NCBI RefSeq assembly: GCF_000283155.1
Contig: NW_004454217.1
Coordinates: 5,954,494-6,018,493, forward strand
Direction: 5' to 3'
DNA length: 64,000 nt
Origin: Ceratotherium simum simum
Lineage: Eukaryota > Chordata > Mammalia > Perissodactyla > Rhinocerotidae
A model generated the notes under the pieces. That model worked only from the letters and a program-made list of their open reading frames with translations, searched no databases and was not told the DNA's origin. The position numbers were made by a program, and so were the translations under genes. Shown piece after piece: positions 53,901 to 63,830 of the stretch; position 1 is the stretch's first letter; each line of letters begins with the position of its first letter.

Positions 53901-56900
53901 ATACTGGAAGGTGGGGCTCATTTGGGAGGCATCTTGGAGGCTAGTTATGACAGAGACTGATCCCTTGAAATTACTGAGGCTTTTTTAATGGCCTAGCACA
54001 TAATTGGTCTTCATATATATTCCATGTGCAGTAGAGAATGTGTTTACTAGCAATTTGTTACATAGCAATAGATAACTAATACAACCTCCTTTAAGGTAGC
54101 TATAAGATGATGTGCCCTAAAGTCTTGCTACTCAGAGTGTGTCCGTGGACTAGCGGCATCAGTATCACCTGGGAGCCTGTTAGAAATGAAAGCCTCAGTC
54201 TCCACCCTAGATTTGCTGAATCAGAATCTTCATTTTAACAAGATCCCCAGATGATCAACATGTACATTCAAGTTTGAACACCACTGTCCTAGAAAATCCT
54301 TCAGTCATCTAAAAATATAATTACTTGCTCTTTTAATTTTTATTCCAAATAAGAATAGGAGAGTTCTGCTACCACTTGGGGTATAGAAAGCCATAAGAGA
54401 ATATCACTCCCAGCCTCACAAGAAAAAAATATAATCTATAAAATCATAATTTTTTATGAGCCCATCCAAGAGCTAAGGCTGCAGGCAACTGAAAGAACTG
54501 AATTCTGAAATGTGACAGGTCCCTGTGAGGAGAGATGGAACATACAAACTGTTTTACTTTGGCAGAGCACGGAAGAAGTGGGGGTTATAAAAGAAGGTAA
54601 GAAAAAAACTACTCAAATTTTAACAAATAGCCAAGTGTGAGCCAGCAAGATAATTTAACATCCCTGGCATTCCCAGACAGGTGAAGAGTCTGCATCCACT
54701 AGCCAGCATTTTTCCACAGGCTCCATCCAGTATCCAGAGGAAGATTGCAGGCAGCGCAGGAGACCTAAGAGAGACACCCTTGGAAACGGAGACAGATGTG
54801 CAGAACCTACCAAGGTTTGAGGCTGGAGTAAGGATCTCAGGCAAAGCCTATGTATGCTCCAGTCCCCAAATGAGCATAAGGTGAGATCAGGTGTCATTAT
54901 AGGATAGGCACAAAACCTGCCTACACCACCCTGGACAAAGCTCTGATATGAAGTAAAAGCTAACACTGAGAGAGAGGCAAAATATCCAGTCCCAAGCAAA
55001 GAATGGCTGCTGCTGGGAGAGAAGTACAAAATCCACCTATCCTCACACTTCACTGACACTAGGCAATGGGTCATTAGGAGAAGGGCTCATGCCCAGATCC
55101 TCCAATGATACAAAGCAGAGATCTGCTGCCACTGGGAAAGGAAATGGTCACTCATTTGTACCCAGGATCTCCCACTTGATACTAGGCAGAGTTTAACTAC
55201 TATGATGGGAATCAGTAGGAAATTGGCCTGAGCTCTGGAAGAGCACTGTCCAATAAGACTTTCTATAATGACAGATATATTCTATATCCCTGCTGTCCAA
55301 CATGCCATCTACTAGCCATATGTAGATAACTGGCTATTGATGAATGTAACTCTAGACTCCACTCTGAGTAAATGGGAGGGATTGTCCACTGCTGGAGGAA
55401 GCAAGGAAAGTCCCACTCTTGAGCCACAGGCATAGAGAACCTGCTTAAGATTAAAACTGGAGCAGAAGAACTGAGATACCCACCCTGCCTGCACCAAGAG
55501 CCTTGCACCAAGTAACAAGCTATACCAATCTATTGCTATGGGAGGGCCAAGAGCACAGAGAGAACTATTCAACCCCCCTCCCATCCCCAAACGTGTAACA
55601 AGCTGAAAGATAAAGGTGAAGCAGAAATGCTGATAAAAAATCATCTGACACTCCAGGCCTCACAGTAAGCACAAAGTATTGGCAGTCCATCTCTGTAGGA
55701 ATTTGAAGCCTATGGTACACTGGAGGTAACTATGACAACCACAAACTCTAAACCCAGCTCAATTATTAACTAGATTGACCAATACCTGTTCACACTAACA
55801 ACCTGACAGAAGTAGAGGCATGTCTATTTGTGGGTAGAAATATTATTTACCTCAGTCTCTACCATTCTTTCACAAACAATTGGACATTTAATATAAAATT
55901 AAGAAACACACACAAAAACAGGAGATAAAATAGTCAACAAAACCAGGCCCAGAGATAGACCAGATACTGAAATTAGACAGACACTATAGCTATGATTAAT
56001 ATGTTTATGGATCTGGTGGGAAATTTTAGCAGAGAGATGGAGACTATTTCTTAAAAGGCAAATGAAAATGCTAGAAAAGAAAAATATGAAGAAGTTTTAT
56101 CAGGCTTATCAGCAGAACGAACACAATAGAGAAAAGAGTGAACCTGTAGAAACAGCAATAGAAATTATCCAAACTGCAACAAAAAGAGAAAAGAGTAGGA
56201 AGATGGGGAAAGCAATCAAGAAGTGAGACAATAGCAAATGGTCTAATATATTTTTTAAAGTCCCAGAGTAGGAAGTGAGCCACAAGAAATATCTGAAGAG
56301 GTAATAAGCAAAAATTTTCTAAATTTAATAAATGACAACAAACCACAGATCCACAAGCCTCTGAAAAACCAAAGCAGGATAAAAATAAACAAAACACACG
56401 TAGGCGCATCATAGTCAAACTGCTGAAAAGTAGTGATAAAGAGAAAAATCTTGAAGACAGTAAAAAAAGAAACATTACAAACAGAGGAACAAAGATAAGA
56501 ATGGCAGCAGACTTCTCATAAGAAAGTATGCAAGCCAGAAGACAAGAGTAACATCTGTAAAACACTTAAAGAAAAAAAGCTGTCAACCTACAATTCTATA
56601 CCTATCCTCCACAAAAAGGTTAAAAACTTTTCATTGCTAGCAAACCTGAACCATAAGAAATGTTAAATAAACTTCTCCAGGAAAAAGGAATTCATTCAGA
56701 TAGGGCAGGATTAGTCCACTTTTTCTGTAAAAGGCCAGATAATAAGTAAAATGGCATAATATTATTTGAAGGTAGACTGATAAATTAAAGATATATACTG
56801 AAAACTGCATAGCAACCATTAAAAAAAAAAGAAAAGAAAAATTGCTAATAAGCCCATAATAGAGATAAAACTGAATCATAAAAAAATACTCAATCCATAA

Positions 56901-57874
56901 AAAGGTGGGAAAAGGAAAAAAAAACTGATAGAGCAAACAGAAAACAAATAGCACGATGATAGATTTAAACCCAAACACATCAATTAATGTAAATGGTCTA
57001 CATTCCAATTCTAAGGCAGAGACTGTCACAATGAATAAATAAGAATACATTGATAGAGTGACTGAAACACTACAGAAACTAAGAATAAAAAATTAGAACA
57101 TTAAAAAACTAATTTATGTACCTATAGTAGCCTGAACATAACTCTGCTAGATTTATAGCAATACTTAAGAAATTTAAAAACATCTCGAATGAAAGCAAAT
57201 GATGAACATAATTAAGCTCAAGCTGAAGTAATCTTATTTGACTATTTTTTGTCTTCCTTTGATTTCCCCATATTTTAAGGCCTCCATGTTAATTTTCCCC
57301 CACCTCCCTAAACATAGCAATGTTCATAAACACTGACCTTGCCATGGCTTCTTTCCACTTTCTGAAAACATTTATTCAGTGACAGATTATGTCGAACAGA
57401 ATTCTTCCAGCCTGTTGGTGCAGTAGCAAAATATGGGAAGCGGTCCAGAATCCAGTTATAAATTTCTTTGACAGGCAAACATTTATTTGGAGAGTGTTCA
57501 ATAGCCATATAAATGAGAAGACTAAAGGAATATGGAGGCTTTGAAGTTGCTGATTTTTTTTCTGGGTTCTGACAGCAAGATGGTCCTAAGGATGGCACAT
57601 CATCTCCCTCTATGTCATACAATGGACTGACAATTGGAAGACCCTCACTTCCGAAGCTGAAGTTTGTTAGAAGATTAGTACTTTCATGAAGCCAGTTCAA
57701 GTTTGTGAGTTCATCATCTGCTGACTCACTGTCCACTAGAGTGGCCTTTGGCTTGGCAGCATCAACAGCTTCAGGCAAGCTTCCCATTTTGTAAATCTGG
57801 CTTAATCCTGCAACCTTTTCAGCTCCTGGGATTTCAGCTCTTTTTTCTGGAGTCATTCCAATTACTGGACCCAT
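35430..57874 (-). CDS. FOXN2: FOXN2, forkhead box N2 transcription factor (five coding exons, spliced)
   Basis: Seen: joining 57874-57338, 46597-46494, 43690-43626, 37053-36985 and 35953-35430 gives 1299 nt, an uninterrupted 432-residue protein plus TAG stop. The forkhead domain spans about residues 111-205. Its recognition helix carries NSVRHNLSL (158-166), and the wing region follows ([16 protein letters not shown]). Further on are a Ser-rich stretch (about 306-326), an acidic patch ([11 protein letters not shown], 351-361), a basic cluster (KKMRKQ, 384-389) and a basic C-terminus (KQRKK). Known: FOXN2 (alias HTLF) is a nuclear winged-helix DNA-binding factor, first described as binding the HTLV-1 LTR. 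The human protein, as I recall it, is 431 residues and nearly identical. Odd: the segment just after the forkhead domain (FASPASPQS, 206-214) is one residue longer than my recollection of the human sequence. Introns are about 10.7, 2.8, 6.6 and 1.0 kb. No frameshift or premature stop is seen, so the gene looks intact. Confidence 0.97.
36170..36760 (-). mobile_element. old L1 fragment, antisense, in a FOXN2 intron
   Basis: TTTGCATTTCCCTGATTTCT, GCATATCTTTTCAAGTGTGT and ACTGTTTTCTTATTTCTTAC are antisense L1 ORF2-end words, strongly diverged. The copy is in the same orientation as FOXN2. Confidence 0.75.
36985..37053 (-). CDS. FOXN2: FOXN2 fourth coding exon (codons 236-259, split at both ends)
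   Basis: 69 nt, with acceptor CTTTTTCAG before 37053 and donor GAAT|GTAAGC after 36985. It encodes [18 protein letters not shown] followed by GILE, and ends with T of the Cys259 codon. Entry and exit are both phase 1, so skipping this exon (23 codons) would keep the reading frame. Confidence 0.94.
38170..38285 (+). mobile_element. L2 3' end, sense
   Basis: AGACTGTCAGCTTCTTTACA, ATGTCTTATCCTCTATG, AATGCCTGGAACAATAGTAG and TTGATAAATGTGTAAAGAAT. Confidence 0.75.
38345..38545 (-). mobile_element. MIR, antisense
   Basis: TTAACTCATCTAATCCTCAC, AAGATGAAAAAATAGACACA and GGGATTTGAACCTCAGTAGT are antisense MIR core words in order. Confidence 0.75.
39980..40210 (+). mobile_element. ERE-type SINE (subtype with central insert), perfect 9-bp duplication
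   Basis: GGGCTGGACTGGTGGTGTAG head, TTCGGATCCTGGGTGC B box, then the subtype-specific CTACAACTATGATACACAAC and GTACTGGGGCTTTGGGG centre, and one ATGTTAGCGCAGGGCCAATC tail. AAGTTTCTG flanks it at 39971-39979 and 40211-40219. Confidence 0.95.
40640..40735 (+). mobile_element. L2 3' end, sense
   Basis: GAACAGTGCCTAGCACACAA and GTGCTCAATAAATATTTTC. Confidence 0.7.
41040..41850 (+). mobile_element. L2, sense, split by a MIR
   Basis: The left part is about 41040-41150 (TTTAAAGCCCTTCAGCAGCT). It resumes at about 41365 (GAAGTTCAAACTCATTACGC; GAGCCTTTCCTGACCTACC; GAGCAGGACCTGGGTCTCTT; AGTGTTTGGCACTATGTAGG). The MIR at about 41151-41360 lies between. Confidence 0.75.
41151..41360 (+). mobile_element. 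MIR inserted in L2, sense
   Basis: CTAGTTGTGTGACCTTGAGA, AAGTTACTTAATCTCTCC, GTTGTAAAGATTAAATGAGA and GCATGGAAAGCACCATAG follow the MIR consensus. Confidence 0.85.
42953..43210. mobile_element. hAT-Charlie non-autonomous DNA transposon
   Basis: Ends CAGGAGTTGGCAAACTTCTT and, inverted, CAGAGCTTGGCAAACTATGG. Internal TATTTTAGGCTTTGCGGGCC. The flanks TTCTAATC (42945-42952) and TTCTAGTC (43211-43218) give an 8-bp target duplication, as expected for hAT elements. Confidence 0.9.
43362..43396 (+). repeat. (GT)n microsatellite
   Basis: About 35 bp of GT units with two interruptions. Confidence 0.9.
43626..43690 (-). CDS. FOXN2: FOXN2 third coding exon (codons 214-236, split at both ends)
   Basis: 65 nt, with acceptor TATTTTTCAG before 43690 and donor AAAG|GTATG after 43626. 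It encodes [20 protein letters not shown] and a Lys, a segment typical of FOXN2/FOXN3-type proteins C-terminal to the forkhead. One base (G) is left to start Glu236. Frame and length agree with both neighbouring exons. Confidence 0.94.
43850..44050 (+). mobile_element. MIR, sense
   Basis: TTCTTCATCTGTAAAATAGG, CACATAGGGTTGCTGTGATG and TGCCTGGAACAATAGACAAT. Confidence 0.8.
44568..45083 (-). mobile_element. ERE-type SINE, antisense, interrupted by an assembly gap
   Basis: Left of the gap: T-run, GAAGATCAGCCCTGAGCTAA and AAGACTGGCCCTGGGCTAAT. Right of the gap: the subtype centre (CCCCAAAGCCCCAGTAGACA; TTGCACATCCTTCTAGTTGC), the B box GGGATCCGAACCCGGGCC and the CACGGGGCCGGCCC end. The open frames spanning the Ns are artefacts. 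Confidence 0.92.
44671..44895. other. assembly gap (225 N)
   Basis: A run of unknown bases within the antisense ERE in the FOXN2 intron between coding exons 2 and 3. Confidence 1.
45084..46493. other. FOXN2 intron sequence, no feature recognised
   Basis: AT-rich, with no repeat or exon that I can name. Confidence 0.4.
46494..46597 (-). CDS. FOXN2: FOXN2 second coding exon (codons 180-213 and 2 nt of 214)
   Basis: 104 nt, with acceptor TTCTAG before 46597 and donor AAAG|GTACAG after 46494. It encodes [18 protein letters not shown], the wing and C-terminal end of the forkhead domain, then QALKKQPF and a short Ser/Pro/Ala-rich tail. It enters in phase 0 and leaves two bases (AG) that join T from the next exon to make Ser214. 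It is too short to stand out as an open reading frame and was found by matching the expected FOXN2 sequence. Confidence 0.95.
46740..47130 (+). mobile_element. MIR, sense, interrupted by an unidentified insert
   Basis: GGAGGCAGACTGCCTGGGTT, CTATGTGACCTTAGAAAAGT, CTCATAGGGTTGTTATGTGG and CAGTACCTGGCATATAGG. The expected end (ACAAATGTTAGCCATTATCA) comes only after about 130 bp of unrelated sequence (about 46965-47095). Confidence 0.8.
47311..47400 (-). mobile_element. short L1 3' end, antisense
   Basis: T/A-rich lead, then CTTGCAGTAACATTGGTTTA and TCAGGTGTACATCATTATAC, the same family as the insertion at 21061. Truncated to under 100 bp. Confidence 0.8.
47857..48102 (+). mobile_element. ERE-type SINE, sense
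   Basis: GGGGGCCGGCCCTGTGGCCT head, AGTGGTTAAGTTTGGTG, two TTAGCTCAGGGC tail units, A-run. Target duplication CTATTTTA at 47849-47856 and 48103-48110. Confidence 0.95.
49070..49330 (+). mobile_element. MIR, sense
   Basis: TACAGTGGTTAAGAGTCCAA, CTTGGAGCCAGACTGCCTAC, CACTTAACAGCTGTGTAACC and TAGAACACTGCCAGACACAT. Confidence 0.85.
49905..50100 (+). mobile_element. MIR, sense, diverged
   Basis: TTAGCTATGTGATATTGGAC, AAATCATTTAATCTCTAAG and GTTGTGATGAGATTCAAATA. Confidence 0.6.
50101..52479. other. FOXN2 intron sequence, no feature recognised
   Basis: AT-rich, repeat-poor stretch of the 10.7-kb intron. I see no exon or named repeat. Confidence 0.4.
52480..53040 (-). mobile_element. old L1 fragment, antisense
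   Basis: CTGTGAATATTCTAATACAC, CTAGATCAAAGGACATGCAC, GAGGATGAACATCTTTGCAT and GTGAATTGCCTATTCATATT, an antisense L1ME-like 3' end. Confidence 0.8.
53530..53955. mobile_element. probable ancient LTR-type repeat, family not assigned
   Basis: TTTTATGACTTAGCCCCAAA, CTTGGTTACAAAAGTCAGCC and GGCATCTTGGAGGCTAGTTA resemble a mammalian LTR-derived repeat. The orientation and name are uncertain. The preceding 53200-53480 may be a degraded L2. Confidence 0.45.
54118..54291 (-). mobile_element. MER5A-like hAT-Charlie element, antisense
   Basis: GTATCACCTGGGAGCCTGTT, TTTGCTGAATCAGAATCTTC and CAAGATCCCCAGATGATCAA are the antisense MER5A core, ending AAGTTTGAACACCACTG. Confidence 0.88.
54400..57055 (+). 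mobile_element. probable old L1 5' region, sense
   Basis: AGACTTCTCATAAGAAAGTA, CAAGCCAGAAGACAAGAGTA, CAACCTACAATTCTATACC and TAAATGGTCTACATTCCAAT are words of old L1M 5' regions upstream of ORF1. The left part (54400-55700) is less certain. A short hAT-like piece interrupts near 56706-56760 (CCACTTTTTCTGTAAAAGGC). The minus-strand open frames at 56071-56565 and 56637-57050 are T-rich shadows of this A-rich sequence. Confidence 0.65.
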
Positions 57875-57888
57875 TTACTCTTATAGTT
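57338..57888 (-). CDS. FOXN2: FOXN2 start exon (14 nt 5' UTR plus codons 1-179)
   Basis: The acceptor TTGTTGCAG precedes 57888, and the donor AAG|GTCAGT follows 57338. The ATG is at 57874-57872. An in-frame TAA lies directly before it, so no longer N-terminus is possible in this exon. The base after the ATG is G. The exon encodes the N-terminal region and the forkhead helices through SHGK (179), ending in phase 0. The splice junction therefore falls inside the DNA-binding domain, between the recognition helix and the wing. Reading past the donor would add only nine residues before a TAG. Confidence 0.96.
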
Positions 57889-58454
57889 CTGCAACAAAGG
57901 AAACAATTATCAATAAATGCAATACTTAAGATTTTTAAGCTCACGGATAGAGAAAATACATAAATATTCCCAAATCAGAGAAATTTTGCAATTATTCCAC
58001 ATAATTTTTAACCACAATATTTGTATAATGAAGACATTAAAGGTTACAATACAAGGAACAGAACTTATTTCATATTATTTGAAATGGCTGTAAATAAAAT
58101 GCAGCAGTGTAACATCATACGTATGGGTGATATTAACAAAATTAAATAATGTATTTTAAATACTTATTAAAGTCCCTAGCCCACAGTAACCACCTAATAA
58201 GTAATGGTTATTATTATTAAAGATGAACAGACTATTTCTTTGGATTACAAGACTTTATCATCTATGCATCTTAAGGATGTATAACTTTATTATAATAGCC
58301 ATACCTATGGCTCAATACAGAAAATAACCAAATTTAAAATATTGCTTATACAATAATTCTAAATAAACCCTTTCCTCAAATCTGAAATATTTACTGTAAA
58401 GGGATAAAGAACATCTGGTATTTTTTATAGATTATCATACTAAAAAGATAACAT

Positions 58455-58708
58455 TTCTGGGCCGGCCCGGTGGCGCAAGTGGTTAAGTGCGCGTGATCCG
58501 CTGCGGCGGCCCGGGGTTCACCGGATCGGATCCTGGGCGTGCACCGATGCACCACTTGGCAAGCCATGCTGTGGCGGCATCCCATATAAAGTGGAGGAAG
58601 ATGGGCACGGATGTTAGCCCAGAGCCAGTCTTCCTCAGCAAAAAAAGAAAGAGGAGGATTGGCAGATGTTAGCACAGGGCTGATCTTCCTCACTAAAAAA
58701 AAAAAAAA
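58455..58708 (+). mobile_element. ERE-type SINE, little diverged
   Basis: GGGCCGGCCCGGTGGCGCAA head, GTGGTTAAGTGCGCGTG, GGATCGGATCCTGGGCG B-box region, CATATAAAGTGGAGGAAGAT centre, two tail units, A-run. AAAAAGATAACAT at 58442-58454 recurs at 58709-58721. Confidence 0.96.
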
Positions 58709-59239
58709 AAAAAGATAACATATCTTATTCACTAAAATTGATTATCAGCAAAATTTATATTTATTTCTTTTGTAAATTCCAGTTTTAACTCTGCATTCTA
58801 TATTATCTCATCAAGTACTGACACTGAAAGGCTAACTTTCTCTTAATAAAGTTTGAAATGTCACTGTATTTTCAAGGAGAGGGAAAAAAAGTTGTTTCTA
58901 AACTATCCCTTCTTATTTCTATTTTCTCAAACGACTTTTGTTTTGCTTTTGAAACACACCTCAATTCAAAAAATTTAGCATGGGAGAATACCTGACCAAA
59001 GAGAAAAGTGATAGAACTAACCCATTTTCAATGGTTCATAAAGGTACATTGTTTCTGAATTCAGTGAAAAACCTTCCCTGTCTTCCATTATCCTATTCAA
59101 GCTACTTATGCTTATATAACTGAATATGAGAAGTACCTCCCAAGTTTTATTTTACTTAGAACATAGCTGGCAAATTACTCCAAGAATTACAAAAACTGGT
59201 CAATTTTAGATGTAAAACAGCCGATCTGAATTCTGGTAG

Positions 59240-59485
59240 CTATTAGTAGATGCAGTCTCAGAGCACTCAATTATCAATAGCATCAGCTAATATTTTTAAG
59301 GCCAGCTATTGTGCTAAAACACTACATACTATGTCTCAATTAACCATCAACTAAACCCTATAAAGCAGGCATTATTATTAACCCAATTTTATAGATGAGG
59401 AAAATGACTCAAGAGAGGTTAAGCATCCTGTTTGAGGTTGCCTGGCTAGTAATTGGAAACACCAGAATTTAAACCCAGGCAGACT
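59240..59485 (-). mobile_element. MIR, antisense
   Basis: TATTATTAACCCAATTTTAT, AGATGAGGAAAATGACTCAA, GAGAGGTTAAGCATCCTG and AGAATTTAAACCCAGGCAGA in antisense MIR order. Confidence 0.85.
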
Positions 59486-60369
59486 GACTTGAGAACCAAA
59501 ATTCTTTGATGAATATTCTATTACTAAAGTGTTACCTTAAATGTTTTACCATGCATACTTATCAAAATCCAGTTACCTTTAGCCTCTCCTGAGTAATAAA
59601 AAGATCTTTTAAATACTAGCTCCAATCACCCTCTCCTGGTTTATAACATACCTGGTATTTAGTAAATAACTAAAATAACTAGTACTTTAGTTCTAGCTTT
59701 TTCTTTATTTTTAATCTCACAAGACGCTATTATTATTGTTTATATAGTTAATTTTTATTAATTTACCCAGATACTTACTACTCTCTCTGATCATCATTCC
59801 TTCGCGAAATCTCAGACTTTCTATGACCCACTTTCCTTCTACTTAAGAAGTAGTTTGCTAGTGAACTTTCAGATTCAACATATATATCTACTCTGTACCA
59901 AATGCTGTGCTTTTTGCCTAATTCAAGTTTTTTGTCCAGTAGAGTACACTCACTCTCTTAAGGAACTTATATTTTTAGCAATATTACTTAAAACAGATAT
60001 ACTGCTGACAGATATGAGAATATATTGATGACAGAAACTAATTCAGATGGTTGCAAATATGTTATTCCTCTGAATTACAAGTTTAGAATAAAATCCCATT
60101 ACTTTAAGGTATAAAGCAATACTATGTTAGCAAATATGCTAGATTACACAAAGTATACAGCCAAGCAAAGTTAAAAAATCAAGTATTAATAATGAAAGGC
60201 TGACATTCTCTTAGTAAGGTTTGAACTGTCACTGTATTTTCAAGGAGAGAAAAGAGCTGTTTCTAAACTATCCTGTTAGAATACTTTAGAACACAATCCA
60301 TTTAGAACACTAAGTCCACCACAATAACTAGGCAAATGATCTTTCCCATAAATAAGTATATAAACAGCA

Positions 60370-61050
60370 AACAAATACATTAGAAAATATTCAACTTCAC
60401 TGACAATCAAAGAAATGCAAAGCAAATAAAAAGTGTGGTATCAAATATGATAATGTACTTAGCACAGTACTGGGTATGTATGTAGTAAGCACAAATATTA
60501 GTAATAAAAATAACAATATCTATTTTTGCCCAGTTTAGCAATGGTTTAAAAAAATACATAACAGAATTTTGGGCAAAGATCTAGGGCCATTTTGGAAAGC
60601 TAACTGGCAATATGCATCAAGAATCATTAAAAATATCATATTCTTTGACCCAATAATTCCACTTATGAGTCACTTCAGTGAAATAATCCCATATAGGGAA
60701 AAAGATTCTCTCTCTCTCCTCTGTCTCTTTTACCCACACACACACATGTTCATCCAAGAATTATGAAAGATAATAGAAAACTATAAACAACTTTCATATT
60801 TTATTAGAGAGATAGTTAAGTAAACCAAAGCATATCTAGTCAATCTAATATTCAGTAGTCATTAAAAATGACTGTCTTGAAGTTTGTGAAGTAAGCAAAA
60901 AAGCTTATTAAAAACTGATGAAAAGCAGAAAATATACAGAAAGCTAACAGTGGTTTATATTAGTAAGTTGGTAATTTTTTCTTCTATTTTCCAGTTTTTC
61001 TTTAATATGTTTATCATTTTTATAGTTTAAAATTAAAACAATATACTCAA
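60370..61050 (+). mobile_element. old L1 3' end, sense
   Basis: CAACTTCACTGACAATCAAA, GAAATGCAAAGCAAATAAAA, TTTGACCCAATAATTCCACT and TGGAAAGCTAACTGGCAATA, an L1ME-like 3' end. A short MIR-tail-like segment (TTAGCACAGTACTGGGTATG) sits near 60455-60500. Confidence 0.75.
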
Positions 61051-62889
61051 GGGGGAAAAAGTTGTGCTAGATTATTTTTAGTTGTAGTATTTCCATTTCA
61101 CAAAAAATCAAATCACAAAAAGGTCACGGATTTACCAAAGGCCTGAAGGCAAAAACAGAAGCCACCTCCTATATTCTTAGTACAGCCTATTCTGTTACCA
61201 AGCTTTTCTGTAACACGAATTAGCTCACTGGTAAACAGGGGAAACATTTTAGTACAGTGTGAAAATCACATCGGTTCGTATATGATTCTCCCCAGCCTAT
61301 GGTTTTGCATTACTAAGTAATAACAGCTGAACCCAAAATAGGCTAACACAGTGGAAAGTAGCAAGGTGTTGAAAATACAGCACTATACACAATTCTCATT
61401 CAACCCATGTTGGCACAGCTCGGCCACATGCATTTTCTTGGAAGTGCTTAATGAGCTCTTCTCTCCAAATCTTTATGCATTTTACCCTTGCCTCCATAAC
61501 ACTGTGCAACCCTTCCTTGCACACCTTTCCATCAGGCTACCTTTATCTCTCTTTTAATCCTAAATTGATTGTAGTATTTCTCTATTTGTAACAAATTTAA
61601 TATATCTTTTAAAATATTCTATTCTTATCAGGATTTATTGTTAGTGTTCTGGTTACAAAGCTTCATACGTTTTGGGTAACAACCCATCAGCCGGGTGCAA
61701 TATTTTAGTGTTTTCAGAAATATATAATATGTAATACTACAAGAGAAAAGTCTGTATATTTTACACCAAAATCAAGAAAACTTTTAGTTTTATTTATTTG
61801 GAAAATTCTGGTTTTATAAGAAACTACTTCTTAAAATGAACTGAAATCACTCAGTAGCAGATCACTAATAATGTGCGTGGAAGTTTGCTTCATAAAGCAA
61901 AATGAGTAAAGAAATAAAAAGAAATCTAGGTTAGTGATGTAACACTTCCTTTTATTTATCTTTTAAGAACAATACTTCAACAAACCACAAACAATTGTTA
62001 CACATAATAAACATCACTCAAAATCAGCATTTAAGGCCAAGAGAATATGATGTGGGATTTGAAAAATGTACTCTAATTTCTTAGGAGTCTAACTAGCATA
62101 ACCCAAGTAATGGACGCATTCACTAATAAACCAATTTCTAAAACCAAGACATTGCTACAAGAGAAGCAGGTAAATGTACAAAACAATTTAGCAAAGTATA
62201 CATTTGTGTTAAGACTCTGAATCTTCTATATTTCAGGAAAAGAACAGAATTTCTTCTGACAAGGAGAATTTTAAAAGTGGACAGTTCAAATACACTCAGG
62301 ACAATAATCACTCTGGAACCCCTGGTCTAGAGCTTCACTGTGGAACGGCCATGGCAGTATCTTGAGGAGAGGGCTCAGGATTAAGATGTACTATTGTTTC
62401 ACAGCTGTGCAGCTCGTGCATCTGTCAATGGTGTCTGTTTAACAGAGATCTACATATCTGCATATTATGTTCAATATTACAGTGATATACTACTCTAGGA
62501 CAAGAAAAATAAAATTCTATATTGGAATTCTTAGACCATTTCCCAAAAGGTTAGAGGAGAGCACTTTTGCTTAGGGTGGTATTAACACTGGTCTGAGAGG
62601 AAATGCTTGACAGAGACTGGATAAGAGAAGGGAAACTAAGGTGCAGAATTTTCAGTATTACCTGAAACATAAGATGATGCATTACAGAGTATTAGAGGTA
62701 TTACACCGATAGCTTTTTTTGCCCAAAATAACTAAGAAACCCCCAAACACAAGACGTCGGTTATGACTGCACAGATTTTTTTGACTGAATTTGTCTACAT
62801 TTTTAATTGATTGTATCAAAGACTAAGCAAACAAAAAGAATTTTTCTTTATAGTTTCAGCATATCATAGGATCCCTAAACATTATATTT

Positions 62890-63830
62890 AGCCCTCCATG
62901 TTTTTTAAACATCATATAAAATTGAATTGTACTGAAACTTATTTTTTCCCCATCAAATTCATTAACATTATTGCAGCAGTAATTCATTTTTACAGATGAC
63001 TAGTATTCTACTTTACAAATATATCACAATTTATTATACTCTTAAGGGCATTCAATAGTTTATGTTTGGGGCTATTACAAGTAGTATTGTTATGGACATC
63101 CTTGTTCACATCTCCTGGAACACAACTGCCAAGAATTTTTCTGGGGTATACATCTAAAACAGAATATATGACAAAGAGTAGAATTATTGGGTCACAGAGT
63201 ATTCTTCTGTTCAACTTTAACTGATAATGATAAATTGCTACCAGGAATGTATGTGCATTCTGTCTGCTCCACGTACTCATCAAAAATTTTTCTTGCCAAC
63301 CTGATGACTATGAAATAGTATCTCCCTGCCGTTTAATTTGCATTTCCCAGATTAGTTATGGGGCTGAATATCTTTTCACATATATAAGAAGACCAAATGG
63401 CAAATATATATTTAGGTTTCCTCTTCTATTGTCTATTGAAGTCTTTTCTATTGTTTGGATACTAATCCTTATATGTAATGCAAATATCCTTCCTTAGTAG
63501 GAAGGCTTGTCTTTTTAAGCAAGACAAGCAAGATGGCTTGTCTTTTTAGCCTTTTTTTAGTTTCTATTAATGAAAAAGTTTTTAACTTTAATATGGTTGA
63601 CTTTATTAACCTTTTCCTTTATGGTTACTGTACATTTAAGAATTCCTTCCCTACAACAAATTCATAAAGGTTTATTCCAAAGTGTCTTCTAAAAATAGTT
63701 TTTACCTCTCACATTTAAGTCTTCAATTAACCAAAAACATATGTATTTTTTATGCAATTTCACTGTTTACATATGAATACACAATCGTTCCAGCATCATT
63801 TATTAAAAATTGCATCCTTCCTGTTGGGAG
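62890..63830 (-). mobile_element. old L1 3' end, antisense
   Basis: GGACATCCTTGTTCACATCT, GAATTATTGGGTCACAGAGT, TTTGCATTTCCCAGATTAG, GGGCTGAATATCTTTTCACA and GTTCCAGCATCATTTATTAA, in antisense L1 3'-to-5' order. Confidence 0.8.

Noticed and set aside
56071..57050. Two hydrophobic minus-strand open frames (164 and 137 codons) that resemble membrane proteins
   Set aside because: They are complements of A-rich old L1 5' sequence. The Phe/Leu richness is only T-rich codons, and there is no splice or start context.
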